From Undaria pinnatifida (Eukaryota; Sar; Phaeophyceae; Laminariales; Alariaceae), in the NCBI GenBank assembly GCA_012845835.1, contig JABAKD010000001.1:5400976-5464975 (forward strand): DNA of 64,000 bases. Direction: 5' to 3'. Numbering within the stretch: position 1 is the first letter of the stretch; each line of letters begins with the position of its first letter. Below, piece after piece: positions 42,861-54,064 of this stretch. The notes below the pieces were generated by a model that had not been told where the DNA came from, did no database searches, and worked only from the letters and a program-made list of their open reading frames with translations. Both the position numbers and the translations under genes were made by a program.

Positions 42861-42989
42861 CTGCAAATAAATAAAATCAACAAAGCTCACAAAACCGGTG
42901 GTTATTGAACTCAAGGACCAACGCTATTCATAGTATTAATAGTGTAACCCCACTAGACCACCGGGGCGATCGGCCAGATATCACTCACT

Positions 42990-43062
42990 GCCGCGGTGGC
43001 TTATCAGGTTATTCTCGAGCCTGGTATAGGTCAATTTCGTGAGTTCGACTCCCCCCGAGTTC
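42990..43062 (+). other. tRNA-derived (SINE-head-like) sequence
   Basis: A-box-like TGGCTTATCAGG (42,997) and B-box-like GTTCGACTC (43,043) lie at tRNA spacing, but the flanks cannot form an acceptor stem. On the opposite strand just upstream, TGGTCTAGTGG (42,950-42,960) is a second A-box-like sequence. Probably a decayed tRNA-derived element, not a tRNA gene. Confidence 0.3.
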
Positions 43063-45890
43063 GTACTCGTATAAAATTTCGTGGGGCTTTTTCTTGTGCA
43101 CTAATTGACTTGCGGAAAGCGCGAAAGCGTGAGTTAGCAACACTCGATGAAAAATCGACGATCAGTGGGTGCTGAACCACATATGCGCTAAAAAAAAAAA
43201 GGCAATAACCGGGGGGGGGGGGAAAGACGACACCTGTGATCACGGCTTGTATGTCCAGAAGCTGGAAGGTGGAAGTGTGCCAAAAAAAAAAAAACTACTG
43301 GTAAAAGAGATGGTCAATCAGCAATCAGCAGCAAGGAGCACGTCAAGTACGAAGCAACACAACTTATTTTTGTCAGCTGCGTACCAACACGACCGCTTGC
43401 ACTTGGCCGGCAAAAAATTACTCGTACAGCAACGGGGTCAGGGACCACAGCAACAACAAAGCACGCCATCCTCCAAGGAGTCTTCTCGGGGAAAAAAACA
43501 ACAAACGCGTACGATGCGATACGGGACGAATGCATGCCACTCACTGGTTTCTTCCGTGGAAACTGTCGACTTTTACTGCGACCTTCGCGTGGCGCAGCGA
43601 TATCTAAAACTCGGAAATATCGCGATATTGGTCGTTTAGAGCCGAATTATGTGCGTCTGGAGTTTTAGACGACCCCGGGTTGTTGGGATATTTTCGCCAT
43701 ATGTGGTCCACACATACCGAAATATCGCGTACCTGGTAAGTGGGAATTCCTATCTTCGCGATATTTTGGTTTTTTTTTTTAGGAAAGATGCGGTTTACTT
43801 CTTGTTCGTGCCCGTGGAAGAGACCCACCTGCAGCCACATGGCCAGCACGCACACAGCACATGACTGCCCAACAGCACACACAACCAACCGCTGCACGTA
43901 TGAAGCCTCCAGCGCGGCACCATGAATAACGAACGACCGCGACGATTGGATTAGCCCTTTGACAGACCGGCGCCCCTGCTCTCGAGCCCGGGCAAGATGT
44001 GCGTCTGTTGCTTGGTTTCAGTTGATGAGGGCACACCACAGCAGTAGCTAGCTGGAGCACAGCAGTCAGTTATTCCTCTGTTTTGTAATCCCCTTGCCTG
44101 CGTTCGTTCCTCGGCATCGATCGCTTTTAGATTGCGTCTATCCCCAAGCTACTCCAACAGTAACCACGTAAAGCAAAACTCAAAGCACGACCCATCGCGG
44201 CTTCCGCGCGTTTATACTGTGGCGAGCAGTTGTTGCAGGCAACGTTATCTGGCCCATCCCGTGCATGCCTCGTCTCACACCCCTGGCAGCTGGTGCCCTA
44301 CGCTGCTCTGAGCCTCGGACGGGACGGGGCTAATAACCTTGCTTCGTCTCGTCTCGAGTCTTGGGCCCTTGATGACTCGAGTGTGGAAAAGCGCCGTATT
44401 CATTTTTATACAGCACAAAGTGCCCACACAAATATCGCGATATAGAATAAAGCGCCAAATACCTAAATATCAGCGTACGCGGAGTTTTAGATATCTCTTA
44501 ACAACAGGAGGAACGATTATTTTCCCCCTTGTTTTTTGTGTCGGAAATGTATGGTACACCCTCGCTCCATGCCATAAAATATGTCGTAGACAAAAAGCAT
44601 ATTGTGTGTGGTCGCACTCGTACGTACCTACTTCGAAGTATATTGCTTGCACGACAGTACAAACCATGTCGATTTGTCCGAGCTTGTATAATACCACCCT
44701 CGGGGCCCCGGGGACCCGGCCACTCGCAATGCTGCTGTGCGGATTTTTCTCGGGCAGTAATCGTAACCACTACTACCTCCTCCTCGTTTTAGTCATGCGT
44801 TTGCTTGCCACGTCTATATCCATGTATGTTGTACGTGTATCTATACCAAAATTCAAATAATATATTACTTCTATGATACATACCACAATACCGTGGGGAT
44901 TTTTGTAATATTATTAGTTTTGGGACAAAATATGACGCCAATTTGGGAATAATGTCATGCCAAGTTTTATTTTATCAACCGCTCCATACATCAAGATCCC
45001 AAGAATAACTGGAGAGTACCGCTCAAAATACATATTTTTGCGCGCTTCTCGCTTGTCTCGCTCAGCATCCGTCCGCGTTCACGTCAAGGTGCTGAACGAA
45101 TTGACCAGTAACAACAACAGTCAGGAGCCAGCGCAATTCTTGCAACCACAAAACAAAGCGTTCGAAACACCAATACCTTGATAATCACACCCACCTTTAG
45201 AAGTGCATCCAGGTTTCGTTTGTGGGTATAAACATACATGGAATTCGTGTGGGATATTTTTGTGCGGTCCTGAAAGATGGATCGTTGATCGTGGACCAAT
45301 ATATACGAAACGACTCTTTGGAGCGGCGACGAAAAAGACTGGCAAAACATTGCTTCTCGTACTGCGATTTTTAAAAGCGACCACTCCGTTCGTTGTGTTT
45401 ATTTTCTATTTTTGTCATGGTCTCTGGTCTGTTTTGTTGTGTTCTCGTACCCGGTACGCTAGCATTTTACTTGCTTCATACCTTGATTAATTGCGATTGT
45501 TTGGTTTACTCTGTCTCACAATCTGTGACCATACAATAATAAGTTGTATATGCCATCGCAAAGCTTAAAACATTAGCAACTACCGTTTGGAAATGATGCC
45601 AATTTTGTAAATCATCCATGCGCTGCAGACATTAAGATACAACCAAAATCTCCCGGAATTCCTCCTCGACATGCGGTATTTTTGCAACTTGTCGCTTGTC
45701 TCGCTCGGCATCCATCCGCGTTCACGTCGATGTGCAGAACGGACGCGGCAGGGCGAGGGGCGTTGGAGCCGCCCCCCGAAGCCGGCGCTCGAACGAAGCT
45801 ATTTGACCGAGAATTCCAGTTCCGCGAATCGCATACTTAGGCCGAGAAAAAAAAAACTCCTGACCGAATCCCTGAAATCAAATAATGATT
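43063..45890. other. No gene recognised; palindromes and homopolymers
   Basis: Contains G and A homopolymers (43,188-43,222, 43,282-43,293) and repeated TATCGCGATA-type palindromes (near 43,618, 43,725, 43,760, 44,433). ORFs here lack domains or splice support. Confidence 0.5.
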
Positions 45891-45894
45891 TTAT

Positions 45895-46330
45895 ATATAT
45901 TATAAAAATTGAAATACACTCCAGCTGTGAGATCGAATATTTTGTCGAAACTTATTTTTGCAAGCTGTGTGTGATACTCCGATCGCGCGTATTACGGGTT
46001 GTGTGTCCTCATAAAGGATATAGGTCGGCGACTCCCCTTGCAACTACAGTGTAGCTATCAGGGTCAACAGAGTGATGTTAGGCAGTCTGTGCGCGGAAAC
46101 TATAAAACCCGTTTCTGAGGGAGACAAAATCTGACAGCTGTGGAAGGAAGTGCATCAGTTTATCAAGTGCATGCTGTAAGTCGAATAACCGGTGAGGGGA
46201 GAGCGGAGTTTTCAAGGACGTGGGGGGCTGATTTTGATCAAAAGGGGGGCGGGAGGGGGGGAGGGGGGGGGGGGGGGGACGGGTGGGGCAGGTCAATTTG
46301 TGCGTGGAAACTATAAATCCTTGTGGGGAA
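45895..46330. repeat. Inverted repeat, left arm, with G runs
   Basis: Starts TATATTATAAAAATTGAAATAC, then CACTCCAGCTGTGAGATCGA, GGAGTCGCC-type and GAAACTATAAA blocks, CCGGTGAGGGGAG and a G run (46,253-46,279). The reverse complement of the whole order is at 51,160-51,592. It behaves like one end of a DNA transposon or its solo derivative. Confidence 0.7.
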
Positions 46331-47160
46331 GGGGGGGGGAAATGTGCCGGGGGGGGGGCGGGGGGCGGGGGGGGGAGGGATTTAGGTCGCATAGATGTAG
46401 AGGTTTGCTATACGCGTGGTGCTAGGTCTAGGCGATGGTGCGGGTGGTGGGGAAGGAGGGGGCGTTAGGGGCGGGGGTGGGTGGGAATTGCAGCAGCGGC
46501 ATGGACGGCTCTAAAACGATAACGAGGCGATATCCAGGGCGTGGAAGTGTTTATTACTCTGGCGGATTTCGATATTAGGTGGGGCGTTTAAGCAAGAGAA
46601 AGCGAGAAAAAAGAAAAAAAAAAAAGGGGGGGGGGGGAAGGGTTTTCAAGAGATTTAGGTCACCTAAAATATTGAATTACACTCCAGCTATGAGATCAAG
46701 GATTTGGTCGACACTGATCCTCGCGACATTGTGTGTGATCGATCGCGCGTGTTAATCATATATGCAGGGGCTTGCTATACGCGCAGGTGCTGGGTCTAGG
46801 CGATCGTGCGGGGTGTGGGGAAGGAGGGGGCGTTGGAGGGGGGGGGGGGGAATGAATGAAAGCTACGTCATGGATGGCTAGAAAGATAATGGCGTGATAT
46901 CAATTGCTTAGAAGTGTTTATTACTCTGGCCGATTTCGATTTCAAGTGGGGCATTTGAACGAACTGGGCGGGGAACAAAAGGGGGGGGGGGGGGGGCGGA
47001 GGGCGGAGATGAGTTGGAGCTGCGGCATGGATGGCTAGATGGATAGTGAGATTATATCAGTTGGCTGGTAGTGTTTACTACTCTGGTAGATTTTGATTTC
47101 AGGTGGGGCGTTTGAACAAGAGGGATCGGGGGGGGGGGGGGGGGGGGGGGGGGAGCATTT
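46230..47160. repeat. Clustered poly-G tracts
   Basis: Six or more G runs of about 10-25 bases on the plus strand (near 46,260, 46,350, 46,630, 46,840, 46,985, 47,130), each within partial copies of the arm repeat (GTGCGCGGAAAYTATAAA). Strong G-quadruplex potential. No gene. Confidence 0.75.
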
Positions 47161-47439
47161 CAATATGTGCGCGGAAATTATAAACCCTTGAAGGGGACGA
47201 ATCTGACGGTTGCAGCAAGAAGACACCCCTTTATATCACCCGCCTGGTAATGTTTATTATTCTAGAAGGTTTGATGTTACATGTAGTATGCAACCCAGTT
47301 CTTAGGTGTAGTAAACAACGTTTCAAAAGCTTCATAATTTGTTATTGTACATGGATCGAAAGATAGAATATTGCAATCGATAGGTACAATCATGTAGATA
47401 CCATTATTTTCTGACATCGCTAATCATAAGAAAGAGATA

Positions 47440-48025
47440 GATATTGCCAAATACAACAGGCGAGGTGATGTGGTCATGCAATGTCACCGCCATTGAGAAC
47501 GAAAGGGAGAAATGCGAATCGTTATTGTTTTGAAAGGAACGCTTAGTGTACACGCGCTCAATTACGTTACTTCGTTAGTCATACTTCGCTTAGCATAGGT
47601 TGGGAGGCGATCATGCAGACGGTATGTACGGAATACCTTACGTAATAAGTTGGTAGTGCGGTTTACCGCAATTTTAACATATCTGTCTGTACCTCTTGAC
47701 GTTATTATTGTCTCACATATACGATTTTACGCCTGTGATTTTTGCCGTGCCGATGTGGGGCTCTGAGGTCGCCAACTCTAAGACAAAGATACATCTTACA
47801 AATACACCAAGCGAGGTGACGTGGGCATGCGATGTCACCACTATTGAACGCGAGGGTGACTTTACTTTGTTAGGCATGTGCTACTGCGTTTGGTAGAGGT
47901 TGTCAGGCGATCATGCAAACGGCCGGAGGCACGAAATACCCTGGGTAATAGGTTGGTAGTGTGGTCTACCACAGAGTTAACATAACTGTCTGTACTTCTT
48001 TTTCACATTGTTACTATCTAGAGTA
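47440..48025. repeat. Diverged direct duplication
   Basis: GAGGTGAYGTGG.CATGC.ATGTCACC at about 47,462 recurs at 47,815. AGGCGATCATGCARACGG at about 47,606 recurs at 47,905, followed in both by GTTGGTAGTG and CTGTCTGTAC. Non-coding. Confidence 0.65.
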
Positions 48026-48809
48026 CGATTATTCGCCCTGTTTTCTCCCCACTGTCGTCGAAGATGTTGTGGTCCTGTAGTAGATGATCGCTGAGTGGTG
48101 TTCCTTTCCTTTACATCAAGCCAGGTAGTATATGTCAACGCAACCGCTTGCTTGAAAACGACAAATAAAATTCCGCACGCACCTGATACAGAGGAGACGC
48201 GGCCCGAAGATTGTTCAGTATACCGACGGTCAGGAACAGGTTATCGAGCAGCGCACTTCATTTTTACTACCGCTCCTCACTCCACCTAAAACACTACGGG
48301 CACGCGTTGGACTCAGTTCGCTGATGCCCAAAACCATATATGTATTACCTACTGCTGAATTAATAGCACAGCAGCGCTGCTGAGACCCCAGCATCCCCAG
48401 CAGTGGCAGCTGTCTATTCTCGCGTAGCTACTGTTGTATACGGAATAGCTATCCGTACCAGGTACCAGGTACGGGTTTAGAGGTGTAACGACAGCTGCTG
48501 TACTACGAGGAGTGTCACGACAACTGCTTGCTGCAGTGTCACCGGTATACCAATCGGTACCCTGGTACCTGTCATGACGGTGTATACCAGCTGGTGTATA
48601 CCACACACCACACACCCCGATCATATGTACCATGTTGGGCTCGAAAACACTTACCCCTGGGGATGGTATACTCCAGGGGTGTTGCATGCAACGTGCCCTG
48701 GAAATAAATTGGTTGGTCGCTTTGAGTTTGATGAAACAAATCACCGGGCAAGATGGTATACTCTACAACTTTCCCCCTCGGAAGTGGGGTGACGCAAGTG
48801 TCTTGGTTT

Positions 48810-49901
48810 TCAACTTTTAATATCATTTTTTAGTGGAAGCAGAGTAGAATAATGCATGGAGTTGGGTAGGTATAGAACATGTAAATGGCTGGGGGTTATC
48901 GGAAATGAAGGCAGGGACAACCCTGAGAATGTAATGTTTATGGCAATGGTGTATAATTGCATTGCAGCAGCAATTTCGATGTAGCCGGCGTAAGCGTTTG
49001 GGTGTGACATAATTTGGAGGTAGGTAAGTGCGTGGGGCGCTCCCAGGGATGTGGATTGGTTCGTTCCCGAACCCGCTAGATATGTGCATAATGTATTGTT
49101 GAGAGTTTTGTGCAATGTGCGAAACGATTTCGTTTCGAACTTGGGGGTGAAGCTCTGGGTTGCCAAACACTCGTCGTGCAATAGTCCTTAAAAGGCAGGC
49201 GCCGTCGCCAACTTCGTCAACGATGTTCCAGCCGTTATCAAGAGGATGGCGCCGTGAAGGTCGCAGTTGTGCTGAAGTGACAGCGTATGGAAGGAGCGGT
49301 GACCGGTAGTAGAGCGGACTGAATTGGGGCAATCCGAGTCCTGTAGCTGCGGTTATGAACGGCTCGAAGACGCAATTAGCCACGTGAGGTACACCGTTAA
49401 TTAAACGTTCAGGGCGCGCTAGACACATGATGTTGGCATTGCACGTAGTTCGGCTTGATGCGACGTATAGCTGACCATGGCAGAAGACGTCATCTCGAAG
49501 GTCGAGGCCGACTTTAGACAAAGTTTTACCTTGGCTTTTGTTGACGGTAACTGCGTAGCAAACGTGTAGGGGAAATTGTCTGCGATGGAATGTGATTCAT
49601 TTGGACCCGACTTTAACTTCGAAAAGGATTCGTGGTTTTTGATAGGGGAATCTGGAGCTGTGACCTCAACGTCAACAATGCGTGGGGATACGGTTCGCAC
49701 AACGCTCTTTTCGCCCTCAACGATGCCGGTGTCAAAGTTGACGTTGCGCATGAACATGACGACGCGGCCAACTTTGAGCCACAGGTTGTGTGGAGGGACT
49801 CCAGGGACGTCGATAGACGAAAAACTATACGTAAATGGCCAAGAGGCCGTCAAATGCCCGAAAGGAACCACGCTTAAGCGTTGAGGGACATTATTAGCCA
49901 T
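48810..49901 (-). pseudogene. Helitron helicase C-terminus with OTU domain
   Basis: Minus strand. LKVGRVVMFMRNVNFDTGI, then (frameshift near 49,600) [20 protein letters not shown] and [20 protein letters not shown] are PIF1/Helitron helicase motifs; one TGA interrupts. Downstream, [19 protein letters not shown] is the catalytic Cys loop of an OTU cysteine protease. After another frameshift near 49,050, [17 protein letters not shown] and HYSTLLP supply the later strands and the catalytic His. OTU enzymes cleave ubiquitin chains; OTU-bearing Helitron proteins are known. The Rep half is absent, so this is a broken fragment. Confidence 0.75.
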
Positions 49902-49984
49902 TATTGAAGGAAGTTGTTTTGTATTAGAAAGAAGTCAGTTGAAATATGAGATCCAACTCTCACGCAGTTCTCCGGCACACACCA

Positions 49985-50205
49985 TAGGCGAATAAGAAAT
50001 CTCGGTAAAGTCCTACCTGGTAGACGCGGAAATAGCAGCGACCTACACAGAGAGCAGGTGCAGCGGCAGAAGTGAAACCTCCATGGCACACGCCAAGACG
50101 AGTAAAAAAAAACAGGTCGGTGAAGTCCGAGACGCGCAAATAATTGCGACCTACTCTCAAGAGAGCAGGTGCAGCGACAGAAATAAAATCTCCACGGCAC
50201 GCGCT
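49985..50205. repeat. 111-bp tandem duplication
   Basis: GAGAGCAGGTGCAGCG at about 50,051 and 50,162, with flanking AGTCC...AGACGCG and CTCCAYGGCACRCGC blocks in both. The minus ORFs across it are repeats of the same peptide. Confidence 0.7.
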
Positions 50206-50899
50206 AAAGAGGGTACGTTGGGAATCTTTGCACAGGCAAAGAGTCAACTATTTTATGGTGCAGGTAACCGCCAAGTCACGAGCACACGCCGAAAACCAAG
50301 ACAACGACAACAACCGTAGAGGTTCAGTTGGAATCGGCGTCGAAGAGGGCGTTGAGGTCCACTGCCGCACGCGTGTTGTCCAGCTTGTCCTGCTGGGCCT
50401 TGGCCAATTTGGCGACCGCCTGGAAATATGGTCTTGATTGGCGTGAACGCTCGCCAGGTAGATTTTTCGCCCGTGCACCGCGCACTTGAAGTGCAGCGTT
50501 CTCGCGTCGTTCGTGATGATCACGTCTTTTCCGGTGATTACGTAGTCCGGCGGGCCGGCGGGATGTGCATGCAGTCGTATCACTTTCTCCCGATCTGCAT
50601 TAAGTTGGTGCGTGTTGACAGCAACCTTCTGATCAGTATCCTTGTGTTGAGTAGTAACCTAACGTTTAATACCGTAGCAGTAGCAATTTGCTTGCAGTAG
50701 TTATTTTCTTGGTACCTGAAGGGTTGAGCATTAACACAACTGCAACAAATACCCTTCCGTGAAACCTGCTGCAGTTGTGTGGCAGAAGACTGATCCAATA
50801 TCCTTCTGTAAAGCAGTGACCTACTGTACTACTGCAGTATGCAGCAAGCGGATGCAGCTATCTACATGCTACTGGATCAGCCAGTATATTACACTGTTC

Positions 50900-51120
50900 A
50901 CTGCTTACAATGCCCCCCCCCCCCCCCAACCCCCCCCCCCCCCCTCCCCCACCCCCCACCCCCTCAAACACTCCGCCCTCTACTCACTGGTTGTACGACT
51001 TACAGGATATACATAATAAACTGGTGCATTCTTTCCAAAACCGTCACATTTATCCCCGTAAAGGATGTATAGTTTCCACGCTCAGATTGAGATGCCCCGC
51101 CCGTCCCCCCCCCCCCTCAT
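50900..51120. repeat. Poly-C tracts
   Basis: C runs at about 50,911-50,968 and 51,104-51,117, the mirror of the poly-G tracts of the left arm. Confidence 0.8.
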
Positions 51121-51159
51121 GATAAATTGGTGCATTATTTCCAAAACCGTCAGATTTAT

Positions 51160-51592
51160 CCCCTTGAAGGATTTATAGTTTCCACGCACAAATTGACCTG
51201 CCCCACCCATTCCCCCCTCCTTCCCCCCCCCACTCCCGCTACCCTTTTGATCAAAACCAGGCCCCCACGTCCTTAAAAACTCCGCCCTCCCCTCACCGAT
51301 TATTCGACTTACAGGATTCACTTGATAAACTGATGCATTTCCTTCCACAGCTGTCAGATTTTGTCTCCCTCAGAAACGGGTTTTATAGTTTCCGCGCACA
51401 GACTGACTAACATACCCTGTTGACCCTAATAGCTACACTGTAGTTGCAAGGGGAGTCGCCGACCTATATCCTTAATGAGGACACACAACCCGCAATACGC
51501 GCGATCGAAGTATCACACACAGCTTGCAACGATACATTTCGACAAAAACTTCAATCTCACAGCTGGAGTGTATTTTAATTTTTGTAATATAG
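51160..51592. repeat. Inverted repeat, right arm
   Basis: Reverse complement of 45,895-46,330: TTTATAGTTTCCRCGCACA, TTTTGATCAAAACC, GGGAGTCGCCGACCTATATCC, CACAGCTGGAGTGTATTTTAA and a terminal TTTTTGTAATATA. Confidence 0.7.
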
Positions 51593-51900
51593 ATATCTAC
51601 TGCCGACCGTAGATAAAAGTACTGGATCAGTAGATGAAATAGTGTCAGTATACATACTACTGTGACAATAGATAAAATACTGTCAGTAAACATCTACTGT
51701 GACAATGCTCAAGCTTCTGAAGCTAGATATGCCGTATCATTAGATAACGACAGTAGGTTAGTATGAATACTGCCAGTAGTAGGCTAGTATAAAAAAGCTG
51801 CCCGTAGTAGATTAAGATAAATACTGCCCATAGATTGCTACTGTACTGCTCTGTTGATATATCCTTGCCGAAAGCAGTAGTAGCAACTCTTCTATACCAA
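51593..51900. repeat. Degenerate TACTGTCAGTA repeats
   Basis: Irregular repeats of TACTGYCAGTAGAT / GATAAATACTG over about 300 bp. Non-coding; lies in the intron between exons 2 and 3 of the broken zinc-finger gene. Confidence 0.6.
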
Positions 51901-53554
51901 AGGTAGGCAGTGGGAGAAAACTCACGTCCTTTTTCGCGGCGACGACCGCTACTGCAGAGACGGTGCTGTCGACCTTGGTGTTCTGGAGGCAGTTCCAGGT
52001 GTGGGAGTTAATCCACTCTGCACAAACACAAGCTGACCAGCACACAGAGTGTTGCAGGACGCGCAGCAACAGCAAAGCAAGTGTCGCGGTGTGTATAATC
52101 AGCACCAAAAGAAATGATCGGTGTACTTGGGTGCTATTTTAGTTACAAAGAGTATTATTCAACCAAGTTACAATATTCCATATTTTTAAAACAACAAAGC
52201 AGATTAAATTAAATTCGATAAACAAAAAATCGAAAAGTTCCTCGTTAATCTGGGCCCTTTTAGTGCTCGTGAGTGGGACATAAATATAAGCACTCTATTT
52301 AGATTAAGTTCGCCGATAAAAACGCTTGTATTTCTGGACAAAGTGGTATAGAACATGTTGATGGACACACGACAGCAAGACATGAAATTCGAGGCAATAA
52401 AACAACAATCAACATCAACAGCAGCATCATGCAAAAGAGCAGCAACAGAGCAGCAGCAATGGCGTAAAATGCAGAAGCAGAAGCAGTTTCATGGCGCCAA
52501 ACCGGGAATATTCGGGGGTCAGACTTTTAATGCCTTCACATTGCAGCAGCATTTGTGCAGAGAACAAATTGATAGATACCTGAAACCACAGAATAAAAAA
52601 AGAAGACAGGAACCAAGTCAACAGAAGAAACGGATGAAGAAGACGCGGCGTCAAAAACACTGGTGACAACACAGACACAACACAGGGAAATGCATGACAC
52701 AGGCGCAACAGCAGCAGCAGCAAGCACTCAGCGCGCAACACGCAGAGACACAACTGCGCACTGCCGGGCCAGTCTCGCTTCTTTTGTTTATCTTAGTCAC
52801 CTTGCCAAGATGTTGGTCACAGCGGTTGCACCGCTGTTCAAGGGACAGCTTGACCCGTTGGTCCGGCTGGTCGTCCCGGTTACCAGGCCACCCGTTGGCG
52901 AATGAAGGCGCTGGGGTTCCGCTTGAAACCGCAGTCGATCCTGCGGAAGGTCCAGGCTCCGGCTTCTTTCGTTTGCGCGTCGGGGGAGTCACCACCGGCG
53001 AGGGTTGAGTTGCCCCGGCGGAAATAGCTTGAGCGATTGCCGCAAAAAGCCACCAGCAACAGCACTAGCACCAGCAGCAGCAGGAGAGGAAGCACCGCCA
53101 GCAGCGCCACTGCCACCGTTGTCGCTGCTCTTGCGCGTGTTCATTATCCCAGAGGAGAGCAGAGAGAGGATGTCTCGCAGATGGACCGATGGTTGAAGCA
53201 TGTGAGCTCTGTGTGGTGCTGGTGGTGCGTTGGTTGTCAAACGTCTGACAACTACGTACATACATGAAGATCAACGGATGGCTACGTACGACAGATTTTC
53301 AACGTAACCACCACCAGCAGCATTGAAACTACGAAACATAGCTGACGTTTTGATGTTCTGTAACAGCCGTTTGAATGGCCCAGCAGCTGTGGAAGCTGTT
53401 CGAACGGTCCAGCAGCAGGTGCAGCTTTGGAAGTCTGTACAGCCCAAAAGTCCAAAAAACGAAAGTTTAACGACCGACCGCGACCGAGATGAGGGTAATT
53501 ATGTTTATTAATAAGATGGGGTGGCAACAGCAGTGGTTACTATTTTTAGTGTAA

Positions 53555-54064
53555 ATGGGGGTAATGAGGCGCCTCAATACCTGCAGTAGTAATATCTGCG
53601 ATGCATCATATATGGAGTTCCTTGTATTGTGTTATTGGCAGGTCCCAGAACCAATTGCCCCTCCTGCGGTAGATTGGCTCCGGATTCGTTCTGTTGAAGC
53701 TGCTCTCGTAAATTTACGCGGCGCGGCCACCCGTCTGGATTGGACGGGTCGCCGAGGGCGTTGTACCTCGATTCGAATTGAGGGTGTACCCGTAGGTTCG
53801 ACATCATCACTGCTTCTGGTATTCCGAACGAAAAGGGTATGGTGGCGGAGAGATTATGTTGTTGTTCTCGACGCGCTTGTGGGCTTGTGGGTATTGTGGG
53901 TTTATTCTCGACAAGCTTGCGAGCTTGTCGGTATATCGTGCGGCGGTTACTCGGGTATTTTATTTGCGGCGGAGCTAACTCTAAAATTGAATTTTCAAAA
54001 AGAAAAAATGGCCGTTTCATCACGTGCTGTCGACTATTGGACAGATGACGCAGTTCAGCAGTGA
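53555..54064. other. ORFs open on both strands, unassigned
   Basis: A plus frame (53,555-54,064) and an antisense frame (54,023-53,574) are both open. The minus reading, with SRYNALGDPSNPDGWPRRVN, looks more protein-like, but no domain or clear splice site decides. Possibly an exon or old transposon. Confidence 0.25.

Larger units (their letters stand above)
50334..53144 (-). pseudogene. Broken paralogue of the zinc-finger gene
   Basis: Three minus-strand exons. Exon 1, 53,144-52,884, starts MNTRKSSDNGG, is Ala/Gly/Ser-rich, then TPPTRKRKKPEPG, ending SFANGWP at donor GTAACC; a 1-bp defect in the T run at 53,044-53,048 separates its two frames. Exon 2, 52,017-51,926, reads WINSHTWNCLQNTKVDS and ends AAKKD at donor GTGAGT, in phase with exon 1. 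Exon 3, 50,594-50,334, starts IGRK then TGA where the paralogue at 14,690 has Cys (IGKRCQDCLH versus IGRK-stop-YDCMH). After a frameshift it shows YVITGKDVIITND and LHFKCAVHGRK, and ends NALFDADSN. The stop at a zinc ligand plus two shifts argue for a pseudogene. Confidence 0.55.

Noticed and set aside
43000-43062. tRNA gene
   Set aside because: A and B boxes are present but no acceptor stem or proper T stem can form.
46078-46468. Gly-rich (plus) and Pro-rich (minus) ORFs
   Set aside because: Translations of the poly-G tracts.
52651-52760. Continuation of the minus frame as Cys/Leu-rich sequence past the zinc-finger gene's exon 1
   Set aside because: A GT donor at 52,883 joins in phase to the exon at 52,017, so the downstream open frame is best read as intron.
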